The notes: generated by a model not told the origin, from the letters alone. 64,000 nucleotides of DNA from Hyphomicrobiales bacterium (GCA_900473795.1 UCMT01000008.1:1-64000); one strand, 5' to 3'; shown: positions 17,978 to 26,991, counted from the stretch's first letter. Translations and numbers: made by a program.

Positions 17978-18029
17978 GTTCGCCGCCGACTTGCGCCTAT
18001 TTTACCCGCGAAACGAATCGGCGGCGAAC
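17978..18029 (+). promoter_or_regulatory. 12-bp stem covering the thyA ribosome-binding region
   Basis: GTTCGCCGCCGA (17978-17989) and TCGGCGGCGAAC (18018-18029) are perfect reverse complements separated by 28 bases. The downstream arm ends two bases before the thyA ATG at 18032 and contains the only purine-rich stretch that could act as its ribosome-binding site. In mRNA this stem would block initiation unless opened. The rest of the about 295-base region between ssrA and thyA shows no gene. Confidence 0.5.
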
Positions 18030-18031
18030 TC

Positions 18032-18826
18032 ATGAAACAATATCTCGACTTCCTGCGTCACGTGATGGAGACCGGTTCCGACCGCGGCGACCGGACGGGA
18101 ACTGGTACGCGCTCGGTCTTCGGCTACCAGATGCGTTTCGACCTGTCCGAAGGGTTTCCGGTCCTGACGACCAAGAAGCTGCATCTGAAATCGATCATCC
18201 ACGAACTGCTCTGGTTCCTGAAGGGCGACACCAACATCGCCTATCTCAAGGAAAACGGCGTCAACATCTGGAACGAATGGGCCGACGAGAACGGCGACCT
18301 CGGTCCCGTCTACGGTTACCAGTGGCGATCCTGGCCGACCCATGACGGTCGGCATCTCGACCAGATCGCGGGGCTCGTCGAAGGGCTGAAAAAGAATCCG
18401 AACTCGCGCCGTCACATCGTTTCCGCCTGGAACCCGGCGCTGGTCGACGAAATGGCGCTGCCGCCGTGCCACTGCCTGTTCCAGTTCTATGTTTCGGACG
18501 GCAAGTTGTCCTGCCAGCTCTATCAGCGCTCGGGGGATCTCTTCCTCGGCGTGCCCTTCAACATCGCCTCCTATGCGCTGCTGACGCTGATGGTGGCGCA
18601 GGCCTGCGGCCTGCAGCCCGGCGATTTCGTGCATACGTTTGGCGATGCGCATATCTACCACAACCATTTCGACCAGGTCCGCGAGCAACTGACCCGGACG
18701 CCCAGGCCTTTGCCGACGATGCACTTGAACCCGGATGTGAAGGATCTATTTTCCTTTAAATTCGAAGACTTCGAGCTGACCGGCTATGAGGCCGATGCGC
18801 ATATCAAGGCGCCGGTTGCGGTGTGA
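18032..18826 (+). CDS. thyA: Thymidylate synthase
   Basis: Converts dUMP and methylene-tetrahydrofolate to dTMP and dihydrofolate. The 264 residues exactly match the E. coli-type length. Motifs include [25 protein letters not shown], the catalytic cysteine in [12 protein letters not shown] (about Cys146) and [19 protein letters not shown]. The start is the ATG of MKQYLDFL; the frame is open upstream but without family similarity. The dihydrofolate produced is recycled by folA, encoded 0.65 kb downstream beyond a GST-like gene. The ribosome-binding region is part of a strong inverted repeat. Confidence 0.97.
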   Translation: MKQYLDFLRHVMETGSDRGDRTGTGTRSVFGYQMRFDLSEGFPVLTTKKLHLKSIIHELLWFLKGDTNIAYLKENGVNIWNEWADENGDLGPVYGYQWRSWPTHDGRHLDQIAGLVEGLKKNPNSRRHIVSAWNPALVDEMALPPCHCLFQFYVSDGKLSCQLYQRSGDLFLGVPFNIASYALLTLMVAQACGLQPGDFVHTFGDAHIYHNHFDQVREQLTRTPRPLPTMHLNPDVKDLFSFKFEDFELTGYEADAHIKAPVAV

Positions 18827-18885
18827 TGCGGGCAAGCATGCCGCGCTGACAACGTCGCCGGAACCTTACGGTCGGGGAGGACCAC

Positions 18886-19491
18886 ATGCTGACATTGATC
18901 CATGCGCCGTTGTCGCGCTCGGGCCGCATCCTGTGGCTGCTGGAGGAACTCGGGGCGGAATACGATGTCCGCTACGTTTCGATCCGCCGCTGGGACGGTT
19001 CGGGCGCGCCGGACGACAACAATCCGCATCCGCACAAGCAGGTTCCCGCCCTTCTGCATAACGGGTCGCTGATCACGGAATCGACGGCGATCACGCAGTA
19101 CCTGACGGAGCTCTATCCGGATTCCGAGATGGGGCGGCCGCAGGGCCACCCGGAGCGGGGCGCCTATCTGTCCTGGCTCGCTTACTATGCCGGTGTGATC
19201 GAACCCGTGGGAACCGCCTTCATCAGCGGCCTGACGCAGAATAATCCGGCGCTTGCCAAGGGCCATCAGGATATGTGCGCGCATGTGCTGGCGACGCTCG
19301 ACAAGCAGCCCTATCTGCTGGGCGAGCGGATCAGCGGCGCCGACCTCATGCTGGGCGGCGCGGTCGCCTGGATGCGCAAGCTTTTGCCGGAAAGCGTCAG
19401 CGTCGATCGCTATGTGCAGGCATTGACGTCTCGGCCGGCACTTGCCCGTTCCCGCGAGATCGACAGCAAGCCGGACGGATTTCATGACTGA
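18886..19491 (+). CDS. Glutathione S-transferase family protein
   Basis: A 201-residue GST-like protein. A thioredoxin-fold N-terminal domain (LIHAPLSRSGRILWLLEELG; Val-Pro cis-proline in HKQVPALL; glutathione-site ES in LITESTAI) precedes a helical C-terminal domain (ISGADLMLGGAVAWMRKL). The proposed catalytic Ser9/Ser11 near the N-terminus resembles beta/theta-type bacterial GSTs. The substrate is unknown. Its stop overlaps the folA start (ATGACTGA), so it sits inside a thyA-GST-folA unit. Confidence 0.88.
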   Translation: MLTLIHAPLSRSGRILWLLEELGAEYDVRYVSIRRWDGSGAPDDNNPHPHKQVPALLHNGSLITESTAITQYLTELYPDSEMGRPQGHPERGAYLSWLAYYAGVIEPVGTAFISGLTQNNPALAKGHQDMCAHVLATLDKQPYLLGERISGADLMLGGAVAWMRKLLPESVSVDRYVQALTSRPALARSREIDSKPDGFHD

Positions 19492-19999
19492 GGCCAAGGT
19501 TACAATCGTCGTCGCCGTTTCGGCGAACGGGGTCATCGGGCGGGACGGCGGTCTTCCCTGGCACCTGCCCACTGATCTCAAGCGTTTCAAGGCGCTGACG
19601 CTCGGCAAGCCGGTGATCATGGGGCGCAAGACCTGGGCGTCGATCGGCAGGCCCTTGCCGGGGCGGCCCAACATCGTCATCAGCCGCGATGCGGATTTCC
19701 GTGCCGAAGGTGCGACGGCCGTCCGTTCGCTGGACGAAGCGATCACGTTGGCGCGGCAGCAGGCAAGAGCGCTTGGGGTCGACGAGGTCTGCGTCATCGG
19801 CGGCGGCGAAATCTACCGGCAGGCGATGGGTGCGGCCGACATCCTGCATATCACGCAGGTATCGGCCGACGTGGATGGCGACACGCGCTTTCCCCCGGTC
19901 GATCCCGGCATTTTCGAGAAGATCGTCGATGAGCCGCTGCCGCAGGGCGAAAAGGACAGCCATGCCATGCTATTCTCGACCTGGCGGCGCAAAAGCTAA
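19484..19999 (+). CDS. folA: Dihydrofolate reductase
   Basis: Reduces dihydrofolate to tetrahydrofolate with NADPH. The 171 residues include VVAVSANGVIGRDGGLPWHL at the N-terminus with the catalytic acidic residue in LPTDLKRFK, then GKPVIMGRKTWASIG and VIGGGEIYRQAM. I set the start at the ATG overlapping the GST stop by eight bases, which gives the family-typical N-terminus. The reading frame is open further upstream, but that part is GST shadow. Functional pairing with thyA is established biochemistry, and the gene order is common in rhizobia. Confidence 0.95.
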   Translation: MTEAKVTIVVAVSANGVIGRDGGLPWHLPTDLKRFKALTLGKPVIMGRKTWASIGRPLPGRPNIVISRDADFRAEGATAVRSLDEAITLARQQARALGVDEVCVIGGGEIYRQAMGAADILHITQVSADVDGDTRFPPVDPGIFEKIVDEPLPQGEKDSHAMLFSTWRRKS

Positions 20000-20149
20000 G
20001 CAAAGATAACTATTTTGCCGGATTTACGGTGAAGTTGGATGCGCCGCGTTGAAAGCCGTTCTGGAGATACCTATAACGGGTTCACATCACGGCCAGCGGC
20101 GTGTCCGCAGGGTGTCGATCTTGAAGTTTTTTTCGTGGAAGAGGTATGA

Positions 20150-21256
20150 ATGCCCTGGAGCAATCAGAACGGCGGCGGCGGCGGTCCTTGGGGCGGCGGC
20201 GGCGGAAATAAGGGTCCTTGGGGCCAGGGGCCGAACCGCCCGCGCGGCGGTGGCCGCGGCAATGGCGGCCCGCCGGATCTGGAGGAAATCTTCCGCCGGG
20301 GACAGGATCAGCTGAAAAATGTTGTTCCGGGCGGTTTCAACGGTGGCGTTGCGGCGATCATCGGCCTCCTCGTCGTCGGTTTCGTGCTGATCAATTCGAT
20401 CTACACCGTCCAGCCCGACGAGCGCGGTGTGGAAATGCGGTTCGGCAAGCCCAAGGAAGAAATTTCCATGCCGGGCCTGCACTATCATTTCTGGCCGCTT
20501 GAAAAGGTCGAGCTGGTCAAGATCACCGAGCAGCAGCAGAATATCGGCAGCAAGTCCAGCCTGGCGAGCCAGTCTTCGGCCGGCCTGATGCTTTCCGGCG
20601 ACCAGAACATCGTCAACGTGCAGTTTTCCGTGCTGTTTTCCGTGACCGACCCGAAGGCCTATCTCTTCAATGTCGAGAACCCGGCAGAGACGCTGCAGCA
20701 GGTTGCCGAAAGCGCCATGCGCGAGGTCGTCGGCCGCCGCCCGGCACAGGACATCTTCCGCGACAATCGTCAGGCGATCGCGGCCGACGTGAAGACGACG
20801 ATCCAGGCGACGATGGACAGCTATGGCGCCGGCATTTCCGTCAACACGGTTGCCATCGAAGATGCAGCACCGCCGCGCGAAGTGGCCGATGCCTTCGACG
20901 AAGTGCAGCGCGCCGAGCAGGACGAAGACCGGTTTGTCGAAGAGGCCAACCAGTATGCCAACCAGGTGCTCGGCAAGGCCCGCGGCCAGGCCGCCCAGCT
21001 CCGAGAAGAGGCGGCCGCCTACAAGGGCCGTGTCGTCAAGGAAGCGCAGGGTGAGGCGCAGCGCTTCATCTCCGTCTACGACGCCTATGCCAAGGCGCCC
21101 GATGTGACGCGCAAGCGTCTCTATCTCGAAACGATGCAGAGCGTTCTCGGCAAGTCCAAGAAGGTCATCCTCGACGAGAAGAACGGGCAGGGCGTCTTGC
21201 CCTATCTCCCGCTCAATGAAATCGGCAAGCCCGCGCAGTCGGGAGGGGCCCAGTAA
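20150..21256 (+). CDS. hflK: HflK, FtsH-protease modulator (SPFH family)
   Basis: A 368-residue membrane subunit of the HflKC complex that surrounds FtsH. The N-terminal about 55 residues are Gly/Pro/Asn-rich. A single TM segment (VAAIIGLLVVGFVLINSIY, about 66-84) is followed by the SPFH/Band 7 domain (VQPDERGVEMRFGKP; LMLSGDQNIVNVQFSVLFSV) and a helical region (GQAAQLREEAAAYKGRV). The start ATG is preceded by GAAGAGG. The stop overlaps the hflC start (TAATG), so they are coupled. Confidence 0.95.
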   Translation: MPWSNQNGGGGGPWGGGGGNKGPWGQGPNRPRGGGRGNGGPPDLEEIFRRGQDQLKNVVPGGFNGGVAAIIGLLVVGFVLINSIYTVQPDERGVEMRFGKPKEEISMPGLHYHFWPLEKVELVKITEQQQNIGSKSSLASQSSAGLMLSGDQNIVNVQFSVLFSVTDPKAYLFNVENPAETLQQVAESAMREVVGRRPAQDIFRDNRQAIAADVKTTIQATMDSYGAGISVNTVAIEDAAPPREVADAFDEVQRAEQDEDRFVEEANQYANQVLGKARGQAAQLREEAAAYKGRVVKEAQGEAQRFISVYDAYAKAPDVTRKRLYLETMQSVLGKSKKVILDEKNGQGVLPYLPLNEIGKPAQSGGAQ

Positions 21257-22173
21257 TGAACAACCGTCTCCCTTATATTCTGATCGCTCTCGCGCTCGTG
21301 CTGATGACGGCCTATTCCTCCGTCTTCATCGTCAACCAGCGTCAGCAGGCGATCGTCGTTCGTTTCGGTGAGATCAAGGACGTCAAGAGCGAGCCGGGGC
21401 TCTATTTCAAGCTTCCCTTTGCCTTCATGGATGCCGACCGTGTGCAGTATGTCGAGAGACAGGCCCTGCGCTTCGATCTCGACAACATCCGCGTTCAGGT
21501 CTCCGGCGGCAAGTTCTATGAGGTGGATGCCTTTGTCGTCTACAAGATCGCCGATGCGCGTCGCTTCCGCGAAACGGTTTCCGGTGATCGGGAATCGGCG
21601 GAATCGCGGCTGCGCACCCGCCTCGACGCTTCGCTGCGCCGGGTTTACGGTCTTCGCGGCTTTGAATCCGCTCTTTCCGACGAGCGGGCATCGATGATGC
21701 GCGAAGTGCGCGCCGATCTGAAGACCGATGCCGAATCGCTCGGTCTCAACATTGAGGATGTCCGTATCCGCCGCACCGACCTGACGCAGGAAGTCTCGCA
21801 GCAGACGTTCGAGCGGATGAAGGCCGAGCGTCTGGCCGAAGCCGAGTTGATCAGAGCTCGCGGTAACGAGAAAGGTCAAACGCGCAGAGCGGTTGCCGAC
21901 CGCCAGGTTGTCGAGTTCGTTGCCGAAGCGCAGCGCGATTCGGAAATCCTTCGCGGTCAGGGCGAAGCCGAGCGGACCGCCGTCTTTGCCGATGCCTTTG
22001 CCCGCGATCCGCAGTTCTTCGAGTTCTACCGCTCGATGACGGCTTATGATCAGGCGATCGGCAGCCCGGATACGACGCTGGTGCTGTCGCCGGACTCGGA
22101 ATTCTTCCGTTATTTCAATAGCTCGGACGGCGCGGCCGTTCCGCCCGCTACTCAGCCCGCGACAGGAAACTGA
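21256..22173 (+). CDS. hflC: HflC, FtsH-protease modulator (SPFH family)
   Basis: A 305-residue partner of HflK. The N-terminal TM (YILIALALVLMTAYSSVFIV) leads to the SPFH domain (NQRQQAIVVRFGEIKDV; GLYFKLPFAFMDADRV) and a long helical C-terminal half (SQQTFERMKAERLAEAELIR; LRGQGEAERTAVFADAFARD). Together HflK and HflC modulate FtsH degradation of membrane proteins. It is translationally coupled to hflK and followed eight bases later by a DUF2065 gene, the conserved order in proteobacteria. Confidence 0.96.
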   Translation: MNNRLPYILIALALVLMTAYSSVFIVNQRQQAIVVRFGEIKDVKSEPGLYFKLPFAFMDADRVQYVERQALRFDLDNIRVQVSGGKFYEVDAFVVYKIADARRFRETVSGDRESAESRLRTRLDASLRRVYGLRGFESALSDERASMMREVRADLKTDAESLGLNIEDVRIRRTDLTQEVSQQTFERMKAERLAEAELIRARGNEKGQTRRAVADRQVVEFVAEAQRDSEILRGQGEAERTAVFADAFARDPQFFEFYRSMTAYDQAIGSPDTTLVLSPDSEFFRYFNSSDGAAVPPATQPATGN

Positions 22174-22181
22174 TCAGCGCA

Positions 22182-22367
22182 ATGAGTGATTTTCTGACGG
22201 GAATTGCATTTTTCCTGATCATCGAGGGGCTGGTGTACGCACTGGCCCCTTTGGTTTTGGTGGAAATGGCGAAACGATTGCCTCATATTCCGGAGCAACA
22301 GTTGCGGCTGTTCGGACTTGTTTCCGTCGCCATCGGCGTGGCACTTGTCTGGATGGTTCGAGGATAG
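22182..22367 (+). CDS. DUF2065 small membrane protein
   Basis: A 61-residue protein with two hydrophobic segments: GIAFFLIIEGLVYALAPLVL and LFGLVSVAIGVALVWMV. They are joined by a short MAKRLPHIPEQQLR loop, the DUF2065 (YjeT-like) plan. It lies eight bases after hflC and four bases before the next gene, so it belongs to the hflKC operon as in many proteobacteria. Function is unknown; the conserved position suggests a role with the HflKC-FtsH complex. Confidence 0.88.
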   Translation: MSDFLTGIAFFLIIEGLVYALAPLVLVEMAKRLPHIPEQQLRLFGLVSVAIGVALVWMVRG

Positions 22368-22370
22368 AAA

Positions 22371-22757
22371 ATGACACATAAACTGCTGATCCGCCTGGTG
22401 GACGTCGAGTATGCGATCACGAGGCTCAACATCGGGACGCCGTTGCCGGAATGGTTGGTGGGGCCGGGGTTCTGGACCGTATCGAGTTCGCGCGAGGAGA
22501 TGACGCTGGTGTGCCGGGCGGCGCGCATTCCCCCCGGCGTGCAGTCATCCGGCGGCTGGCGCTGCCTGCGCATAGAGCAGCATTTCAGCTTCGATGTCCC
22601 GGGCGTGCTTGCCTCCGTGCTCAACCCTCTGTCGGAGGCGGGCGTCGGCATTTTCGCCAATTCGACCTTCAGCACCGATTATGTCTTCATCATGGGTTCG
22701 GACCTGGACAAGGCCGTGGCGGCGTTGAAGGCGCATGGCCACGAGATCACGACCTGA
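22371..22757 (+). CDS. ACT domain-containing protein
   Basis: A 128-residue protein of the tandem-ACT (CASTOR/ACT_7) type seen across bacteria. The N-terminal half (YAITRLNIGTPLPEW; SREEMTLVCRAARIPPGVQ) and C-terminal half (FDVPGVLASVLNPLSEAGVG; FANSTFSTDYVFIMGSDL) correspond to the two ACT-like folds. Family members bind amino acids and act as small sensors; no enzyme domain is attached. It is three bases downstream of the DUF2065 gene and likely in the same transcript. The ligand is unknown. Confidence 0.82.
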   Translation: MTHKLLIRLVDVEYAITRLNIGTPLPEWLVGPGFWTVSSSREEMTLVCRAARIPPGVQSSGGWRCLRIEQHFSFDVPGVLASVLNPLSEAGVGIFANSTFSTDYVFIMGSDLDKAVAALKAHGHEITT

Positions 22758-22971
22758 ACCTGTCCGCGGCCACTCAGGCTTTTCAGCATTGACGAAAAGA
22801 TGACTGGACGCGTCCCAAATCCGCCTTATCTTCAGACAGAATCTAGGCCACATTGGCGGCGGAAGGCTGGCCGGAGATGCGATCCCGCAGCAGCCACACG
22901 CGCCGGCACGACGAACGACCTGCTGCCGGCCCGTCTTTCTCCGGCGTGCCACCCCTAATCGAGAGGACCCC

Positions 22972-24507
22972 ATGGGTTTGTCCATCCGCGCTTCCTTCCT
23001 CCGCACCGCGACGCTGGCGGCAAGTGCCGCGCTCGCGATGAATTCCGTGCCGCTTATGTCTGTCGCCAAGGCTCAGACAAAGGCGCCGGTTGCGACCCAG
23101 CAGGGGCCGGATTCGGTCGCCGACCTCGCCGCCGGGCTGCTCGATGCCGTCGTCAACATATCGACCTCGCAGAATGTGAAGAACGACGACCAGGCGCCGA
23201 TGCCGCAGGTGCCGGAAGGTTCGCCCTTCCAGGATTTCTTCGACGAGTTCTTCAAGGGCCAGGGTGGCGAGGGAAGCAATCGCCAGCGCACCGTCAATTC
23301 GCTCGGCTCCGGCTTCGTCATCGACCCCACCGGCTTCATCGTCACCAACAACCACGTGATCGAGGGCGCCGACGACATCGAGGTCAATTTCGCCAATGGC
23401 AGCAAGCTCAAGGCCAAGCTGATCGGCACCGACACGAAGACGGACCTTGCGCTTCTGAAAGTGGAGCCGAAGAAGCCGCTGACCGCCGTTCCGTTCGGCG
23501 ATTCCCGCCAGATGCGCATCGGCGACTGGGTGATGGCGATCGGCAATCCCTTCGGGCTGGGCGGAACGGTGACGGTGGGGATCATCTCGGCGCGCGGCCG
23601 CAACATCAATGCCGGGCCGTATGATAACTTCATCCAGACGGACGCGGCCATCAACAAGGGCAATTCCGGCGGTCCGCTGTTCAACATGAAGGGCGAGGTG
23701 ATCGGCATCAACACGGCGATCATTTCGCCGAGCGGCGGCTCGATCGGCATCGGTTTTTCCGTGCCGACGGAACTGGCGCAGAACGTCATCAACCAACTCA
23801 GGGAATTCGGCGAGACCCATCGCGGCTGGCTCGGCGTGCGCATTCAGCCGGTGACGGACGAAATTGCCGAAAGCCTGAAGATGGAAACCCCGAAGGGGGC
23901 GCTCATTGCCGGCATCATCAAGGGCGGGCCGGTCGACGGCGGCCAGATCAAGACGGGTGACGTGATCGTCAAGTTCGATGGACGCGATGTCGTCGAAATG
24001 CGCGACCTGCCGCGCGCGGTTGCCGAAAGCCCGGTCGGCAAGGCCGTCGATGTCGTCATCATTCGCGACGGCAAGGAGATCACCGTCAAGGTGACGCTCG
24101 GCCGTCTCGAGGACGGCGAAAACCTCGCAGGCGCGGAGGCGGATCAGAACCCGCAAGCCCAGGAAGGAACCGACCAGGCCGAGCCGCCGGCGGCAGACCT
24201 GCCGGCATCCGATATCGTGCTCGGCATGAAGCTTGCCGTTCTCGACGCGGAAAGCCGCAAGACCTATGGCATTTCCGAGGATGTCGAGGGGGTCGTCATT
24301 GCCGAGGTCCAGCCGCAGTCGGCGGCGGCCGAACGGCGCATCGCGCCGGGTGACGTGATCGTCGAAATCGGCCAGGAGGCCATGAAGACGCCGGAGGACG
24401 TATCGGCGCGGGTCGAGGAACTGAAGGCCGACGGCCGTCGCAACGCGCTCTTGATGATTGCCAACAAGGCGGGCGAATTGCGGTTCGTCACCGTGCGGAT
24501 GGAGTAG
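22972..24507 (+). CDS. degP: DegP/HtrA (Do) family periplasmic serine protease
   Basis: A 511-residue periplasmic protease/chaperone for misfolded envelope proteins. A signal peptide of about 34 residues ends SVAKAQ. The trypsin-like domain carries the triad His128 (VTNNHVIEG), Asp158 (KTDLALLKV) and Ser232 (NKGNSGGPLF). Two PDZ domains follow (about 275-365 and 410-505), separated by an Ala/Gln/Glu-rich linker. The 214 bases upstream hold no gene. It lies behind hflK-hflC, matching the common hflKC-degP order, but the gap suggests its own promoter. A terminator-like dyad follows. Confidence 0.93.
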   Translation: MGLSIRASFLRTATLAASAALAMNSVPLMSVAKAQTKAPVATQQGPDSVADLAAGLLDAVVNISTSQNVKNDDQAPMPQVPEGSPFQDFFDEFFKGQGGEGSNRQRTVNSLGSGFVIDPTGFIVTNNHVIEGADDIEVNFANGSKLKAKLIGTDTKTDLALLKVEPKKPLTAVPFGDSRQMRIGDWVMAIGNPFGLGGTVTVGIISARGRNINAGPYDNFIQTDAAINKGNSGGPLFNMKGEVIGINTAIISPSGGSIGIGFSVPTELAQNVINQLREFGETHRGWLGVRIQPVTDEIAESLKMETPKGALIAGIIKGGPVDGGQIKTGDVIVKFDGRDVVEMRDLPRAVAESPVGKAVDVVIIRDGKEITVKVTLGRLEDGENLAGAEADQNPQAQEGTDQAEPPAADLPASDIVLGMKLAVLDAESRKTYGISEDVEGVVIAEVQPQSAAAERRIAPGDVIVEIGQEAMKTPEDVSARVEELKADGRRNALLMIANKAGELRFVTVRME

Positions 24508-24580
24508 GCTCGCGTCTGCAGCGCCGCGCGTCCGATATGACGCGGAGGAGTTCTGCAGGAGCGATCGCGGAAGAAATCAG

Positions 24581-24605
24581 AAGGCGGGCTGAAAGGTCCG
24601 CCTTT
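24581..24605. terminator. Bidirectional terminator between degP and GNAT gene
   Basis: AAGGCGG (24581-24587) and CCGCCTT (24598-24604) form a stem that ends in a TTT on the plus strand and AAA/TTT on the opposite side. It separates two converging genes and overlaps the stop codon of the minus-strand acetyltransferase. Confidence 0.55.
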
Positions 24606-25161
24606 ATCGCGCCAGCCATTCTTTTCGGCTGATGGCATAGAGCACATGGTGCTTGAGCTGCGGCGCCGTGTCCGGAACCCGCGGATGTTCGAAGTCACGT
24701 GCCGGGTCTCGCCGCATGCCGATGCGCTGCATCACCGCCGTCGAGCGCGTGTTGCTTGCCACCGCGAAGGAGACGATTTCGGCAAGGCCGTGCTTTTCGA
24801 ACCCGTGCCGGAGCATCGCTTCCGACGCCTCCGTGACATAGCCCCGGCGCCAGAGACGAACTGCCAGCCGCCAGCCGATTTCGACCGTGCCGTCTGGCAG
24901 CAACGGCTCGAGATCGGTGCGGGCGAGGCCGAGAAAGCCGATCGGCTCATCCGTGTCCTTCAGCGCCAGTGCGAAAAAGCCGAGGCCGGTTTCGCTGATC
25001 CGCTGCCGGACTTCGTCCATCAGGGCGTCGGATTCCTGTCGCGAGCGCCGGCGCGGAAAGAATTCCATCACTTTCGGATCGGCGTTGATTTCGGCAAAGA
25101 GCGGCCGGTCTGTCTCCCGCCAGTTGCGGATGCGCAGCCGCGCCGTTTCGAGGACGATCAA
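24604..25161 (-). CDS. GNAT family N-acetyltransferase (RimJ/RimL-like)
   Basis: A 185-residue acetyltransferase. It begins MIVLETARLRIRNWRETD, typical of the Acetyltransf_3 (RimJ/RimL) group. It includes EIGWRLAVRLWRRGYVTEAS, the acetyl-CoA pyrophosphate-binding strand-loop-helix, and the VASNTRSTAVMQRIGMRRD segment. The acceptor is unknown; related proteins modify ribosomal protein N-termini or small amines. Its start overlaps the serB stop by four bases, so it is translated from the serB transcript. Confidence 0.88.
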   Translation of the reverse strand: MIVLETARLRIRNWRETDRPLFAEINADPKVMEFFPRRRSRQESDALMDEVRQRISETGLGFFALALKDTDEPIGFLGLARTDLEPLLPDGTVEIGWRLAVRLWRRGYVTEASEAMLRHGFEKHGLAEIVSFAVASNTRSTAVMQRIGMRRDPARDFEHPRVPDTAPQLKHHVLYAISRKEWLAR

Positions 25162-26045
25162 AGAACGAAGTCCGTTTTCCTGTACCCCTGGATATAGAGG
25201 AGGGCGGTCAGGTCGGCGTGGTCTATGCGGATTTTTACCTGCGATGAGACCACCGGTTTGGCATGCAGGGCAACGCCCGATCCGGCGAGATGCAACATGC
25301 CGAGATCGTTGGCGCCGTCGCCGACGGCAAGCGCGTCGGCGGTCGAAATGCGAAGCCGGGTGGAAATGTCGACGAGTGCATCGACCTTGGCCTGCTTGCC
25401 GAGGATGGGCTCGGCAACGGTGCCGGTCAGGTAGCCTCCTTCTTCGAGGAGGATGTTGGCGCGGTTTTCATCGAAGCCGAGCGTTTCGGCGATCGGGCCG
25501 GTGAAGACGGTGAAGCCGCCGGAGACGAGGGCGGTGTAATAGCCTTTGGCCTTCATCGTCGCGATAAGTTCCTTGCCGCCCGGTGTGAGCGTGATGCGCC
25601 TGGCGATGACGTCGGCGACGACGGTGACCGGCAGGCCCTTGAGCAGAGCCACGCGCTCGATCAGCGCCGGTTCGAAGGCAATCTCGCCGTTCATGGCGCG
25701 CGCCGTAATGGCCGCGACCTTGTCCTTGAGGCCGACTTCGGCGGCAAGCTCGTCGATGCATTCCTGGCCGATCATGGTCGAATCCATGTCGGCGATCAGA
25801 AGCTTCTTGCGGCGCGTCTCGGACTGCTGGACGACGACGTCGATCGGCGCATCGCCGACGACGCCGCGCAGCAGCGCTTCCTGCCAATCGGGATTGGCGC
25901 CATCCTTCAGCGCGATGTCGCAGGCGATACCGTCCGCGAGCCAGTAGAGGCCGGATGCATCGACGGCGGCCGCGGCTTCTTCGGCGAGCGCCGGTGTCAG
26001 AACGGGATTTGACGGATTGGCAACAAGCGTGGCAACGAAGGCCAT
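25158..26045 (-). CDS. serB: Phosphoserine phosphatase
   Basis: The last step of serine synthesis, hydrolysing phosphoserine. The 295 residues start MAFVATLVANPSNPVL and carry an N-terminal regulatory-like region (about 1-85). The HAD core follows: LLIADMDSTMIGQECIDELA (nucleophile Asp and acid Asp in DMD), the SGGFTVFTGP motif II serine, the conserved Lys region and GDGANDLGML for Mg. I took the ATG at 26045, with AAGG nine bases upstream. This start is one base away from the divergent miaA start, so neither gene has an intergenic promoter. It is coupled to the GNAT gene downstream. Confidence 0.95.
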   Translation of the reverse strand: MAFVATLVANPSNPVLTPALAEEAAAAVDASGLYWLADGIACDIALKDGANPDWQEALLRGVVGDAPIDVVVQQSETRRKKLLIADMDSTMIGQECIDELAAEVGLKDKVAAITARAMNGEIAFEPALIERVALLKGLPVTVVADVIARRITLTPGGKELIATMKAKGYYTALVSGGFTVFTGPIAETLGFDENRANILLEEGGYLTGTVAEPILGKQAKVDALVDISTRLRISTADALAVGDGANDLGMLHLAGSGVALHAKPVVSSQVKIRIDHADLTALLYIQGYRKTDFVL

Positions 26046-26046
26046 G

Positions 26047-26952
26047 ATGAAAAACCTTGAGATTGGACAGGACGCGATCCTGATAACCGGGCCGACCGCC
26101 AGCGGCAAGTCCGCTTTCGCCGTGGAGATGGCGAAGCGGTACGACGGCGTGGTCATCAATGCCGACAGCATGCAGGTTTACGACACGCTGCACGTGCTGA
26201 CGGCGCGGCCGTTCGAACAGGATATGCAGGGCATCGCCCATCATCTCTACGGCCATGTTCCGGCGTCGCAGCTCTATTCCACCGGCGAATGGCTTCGCGA
26301 TGCAGTCAAGCTTCTGCAGGCCGTGCGCGGCGCGGGGCGCATTCCGGTATTCGTCGGCGGCACTGGCCTTTATTTCAAGGCGCTGACTGGCGGTTTGTCG
26401 GACATGCCCGCGGTTCCGGCCGCCATACGCGACAATGTTCGCAAGCGCCTGCAGGAAGAGGGGGCCGAGGCGCTGCACGTCGCCCTTTCGCAAAAGGATC
26501 CAGAAATCGCCGAGACCCTGCGGCCGGGCGACGGCCAGCGCATAGCCCGGGCGCTTGAAATCTTCGAGGCCACGGGGCAGTCCATCCGGGTCTTCCAGGC
26601 GCGACAGGGGCCGGTCGCCATCGATCCGGAAAAAGCGCTGAAGATCGTCGTCCTGCCGGAACGTGAGGTGCTGCGCCGAAGGATCAACAAGCGCTTTGCC
26701 CAGATGCTGGATGGCGGTGCCGTCGAGGAGGTCGAGGCGCTGCTGTCCCTTGATCTGAAGGCCGAGATGCCGGCGATGAAGGCGATCGGCGTACCGCAGA
26801 TTACGGCCATGCTGGCAGGAACGATGACGCCGGCCGAGGTGATCGAGACCGCCTCCGCCGCAACGCGCCAGTATGCCAAGCGGCAGATGACGTGGTTTCG
26901 CAATCAACTGGACGAGAGCTGGCAACGCTGGGATCCGGACGCCGTCTCCTGA
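26047..26952 (+). CDS. miaA: tRNA dimethylallyltransferase
   Basis: Adds the isopentenyl group to A37 of tRNAs reading U-starting codons. The roughly 301 residues contain the P-loop ILITGPTASGKSAFAVEMAK near the N-terminus. They also contain the substrate region NADSMQVYDTLHVLTARP, VFVGGTGLYFKAL and the C-terminal tRNA-binding part (TRQYAKRQMTWFRNQL). Two adjacent ATGs exist at 26044 and 26047; GAAGG lies five bases before the second, which I prefer. The start abuts the divergent serB start. The family often has 300-310 residues. Confidence 0.95.
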   Translation: MKNLEIGQDAILITGPTASGKSAFAVEMAKRYDGVVINADSMQVYDTLHVLTARPFEQDMQGIAHHLYGHVPASQLYSTGEWLRDAVKLLQAVRGAGRIPVFVGGTGLYFKALTGGLSDMPAVPAAIRDNVRKRLQEEGAEALHVALSQKDPEIAETLRPGDGQRIARALEIFEATGQSIRVFQARQGPVAIDPEKALKIVVLPEREVLRRRINKRFAQMLDGGAVEEVEALLSLDLKAEMPAMKAIGVPQITAMLAGTMTPAEVIETASAATRQYAKRQMTWFRNQLDESWQRWDPDAVS

Positions 26953-26991
26953 GATCTGCTGGCGCTTCCTGCGCGGCAAAACGGCGATGAT

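Noticed and set aside
17798-18031. Extension of thyA upstream of 18032
   Set aside because: The extra 78 residues have no similarity to thymidylate synthases. The 264-residue form matches the family exactly.
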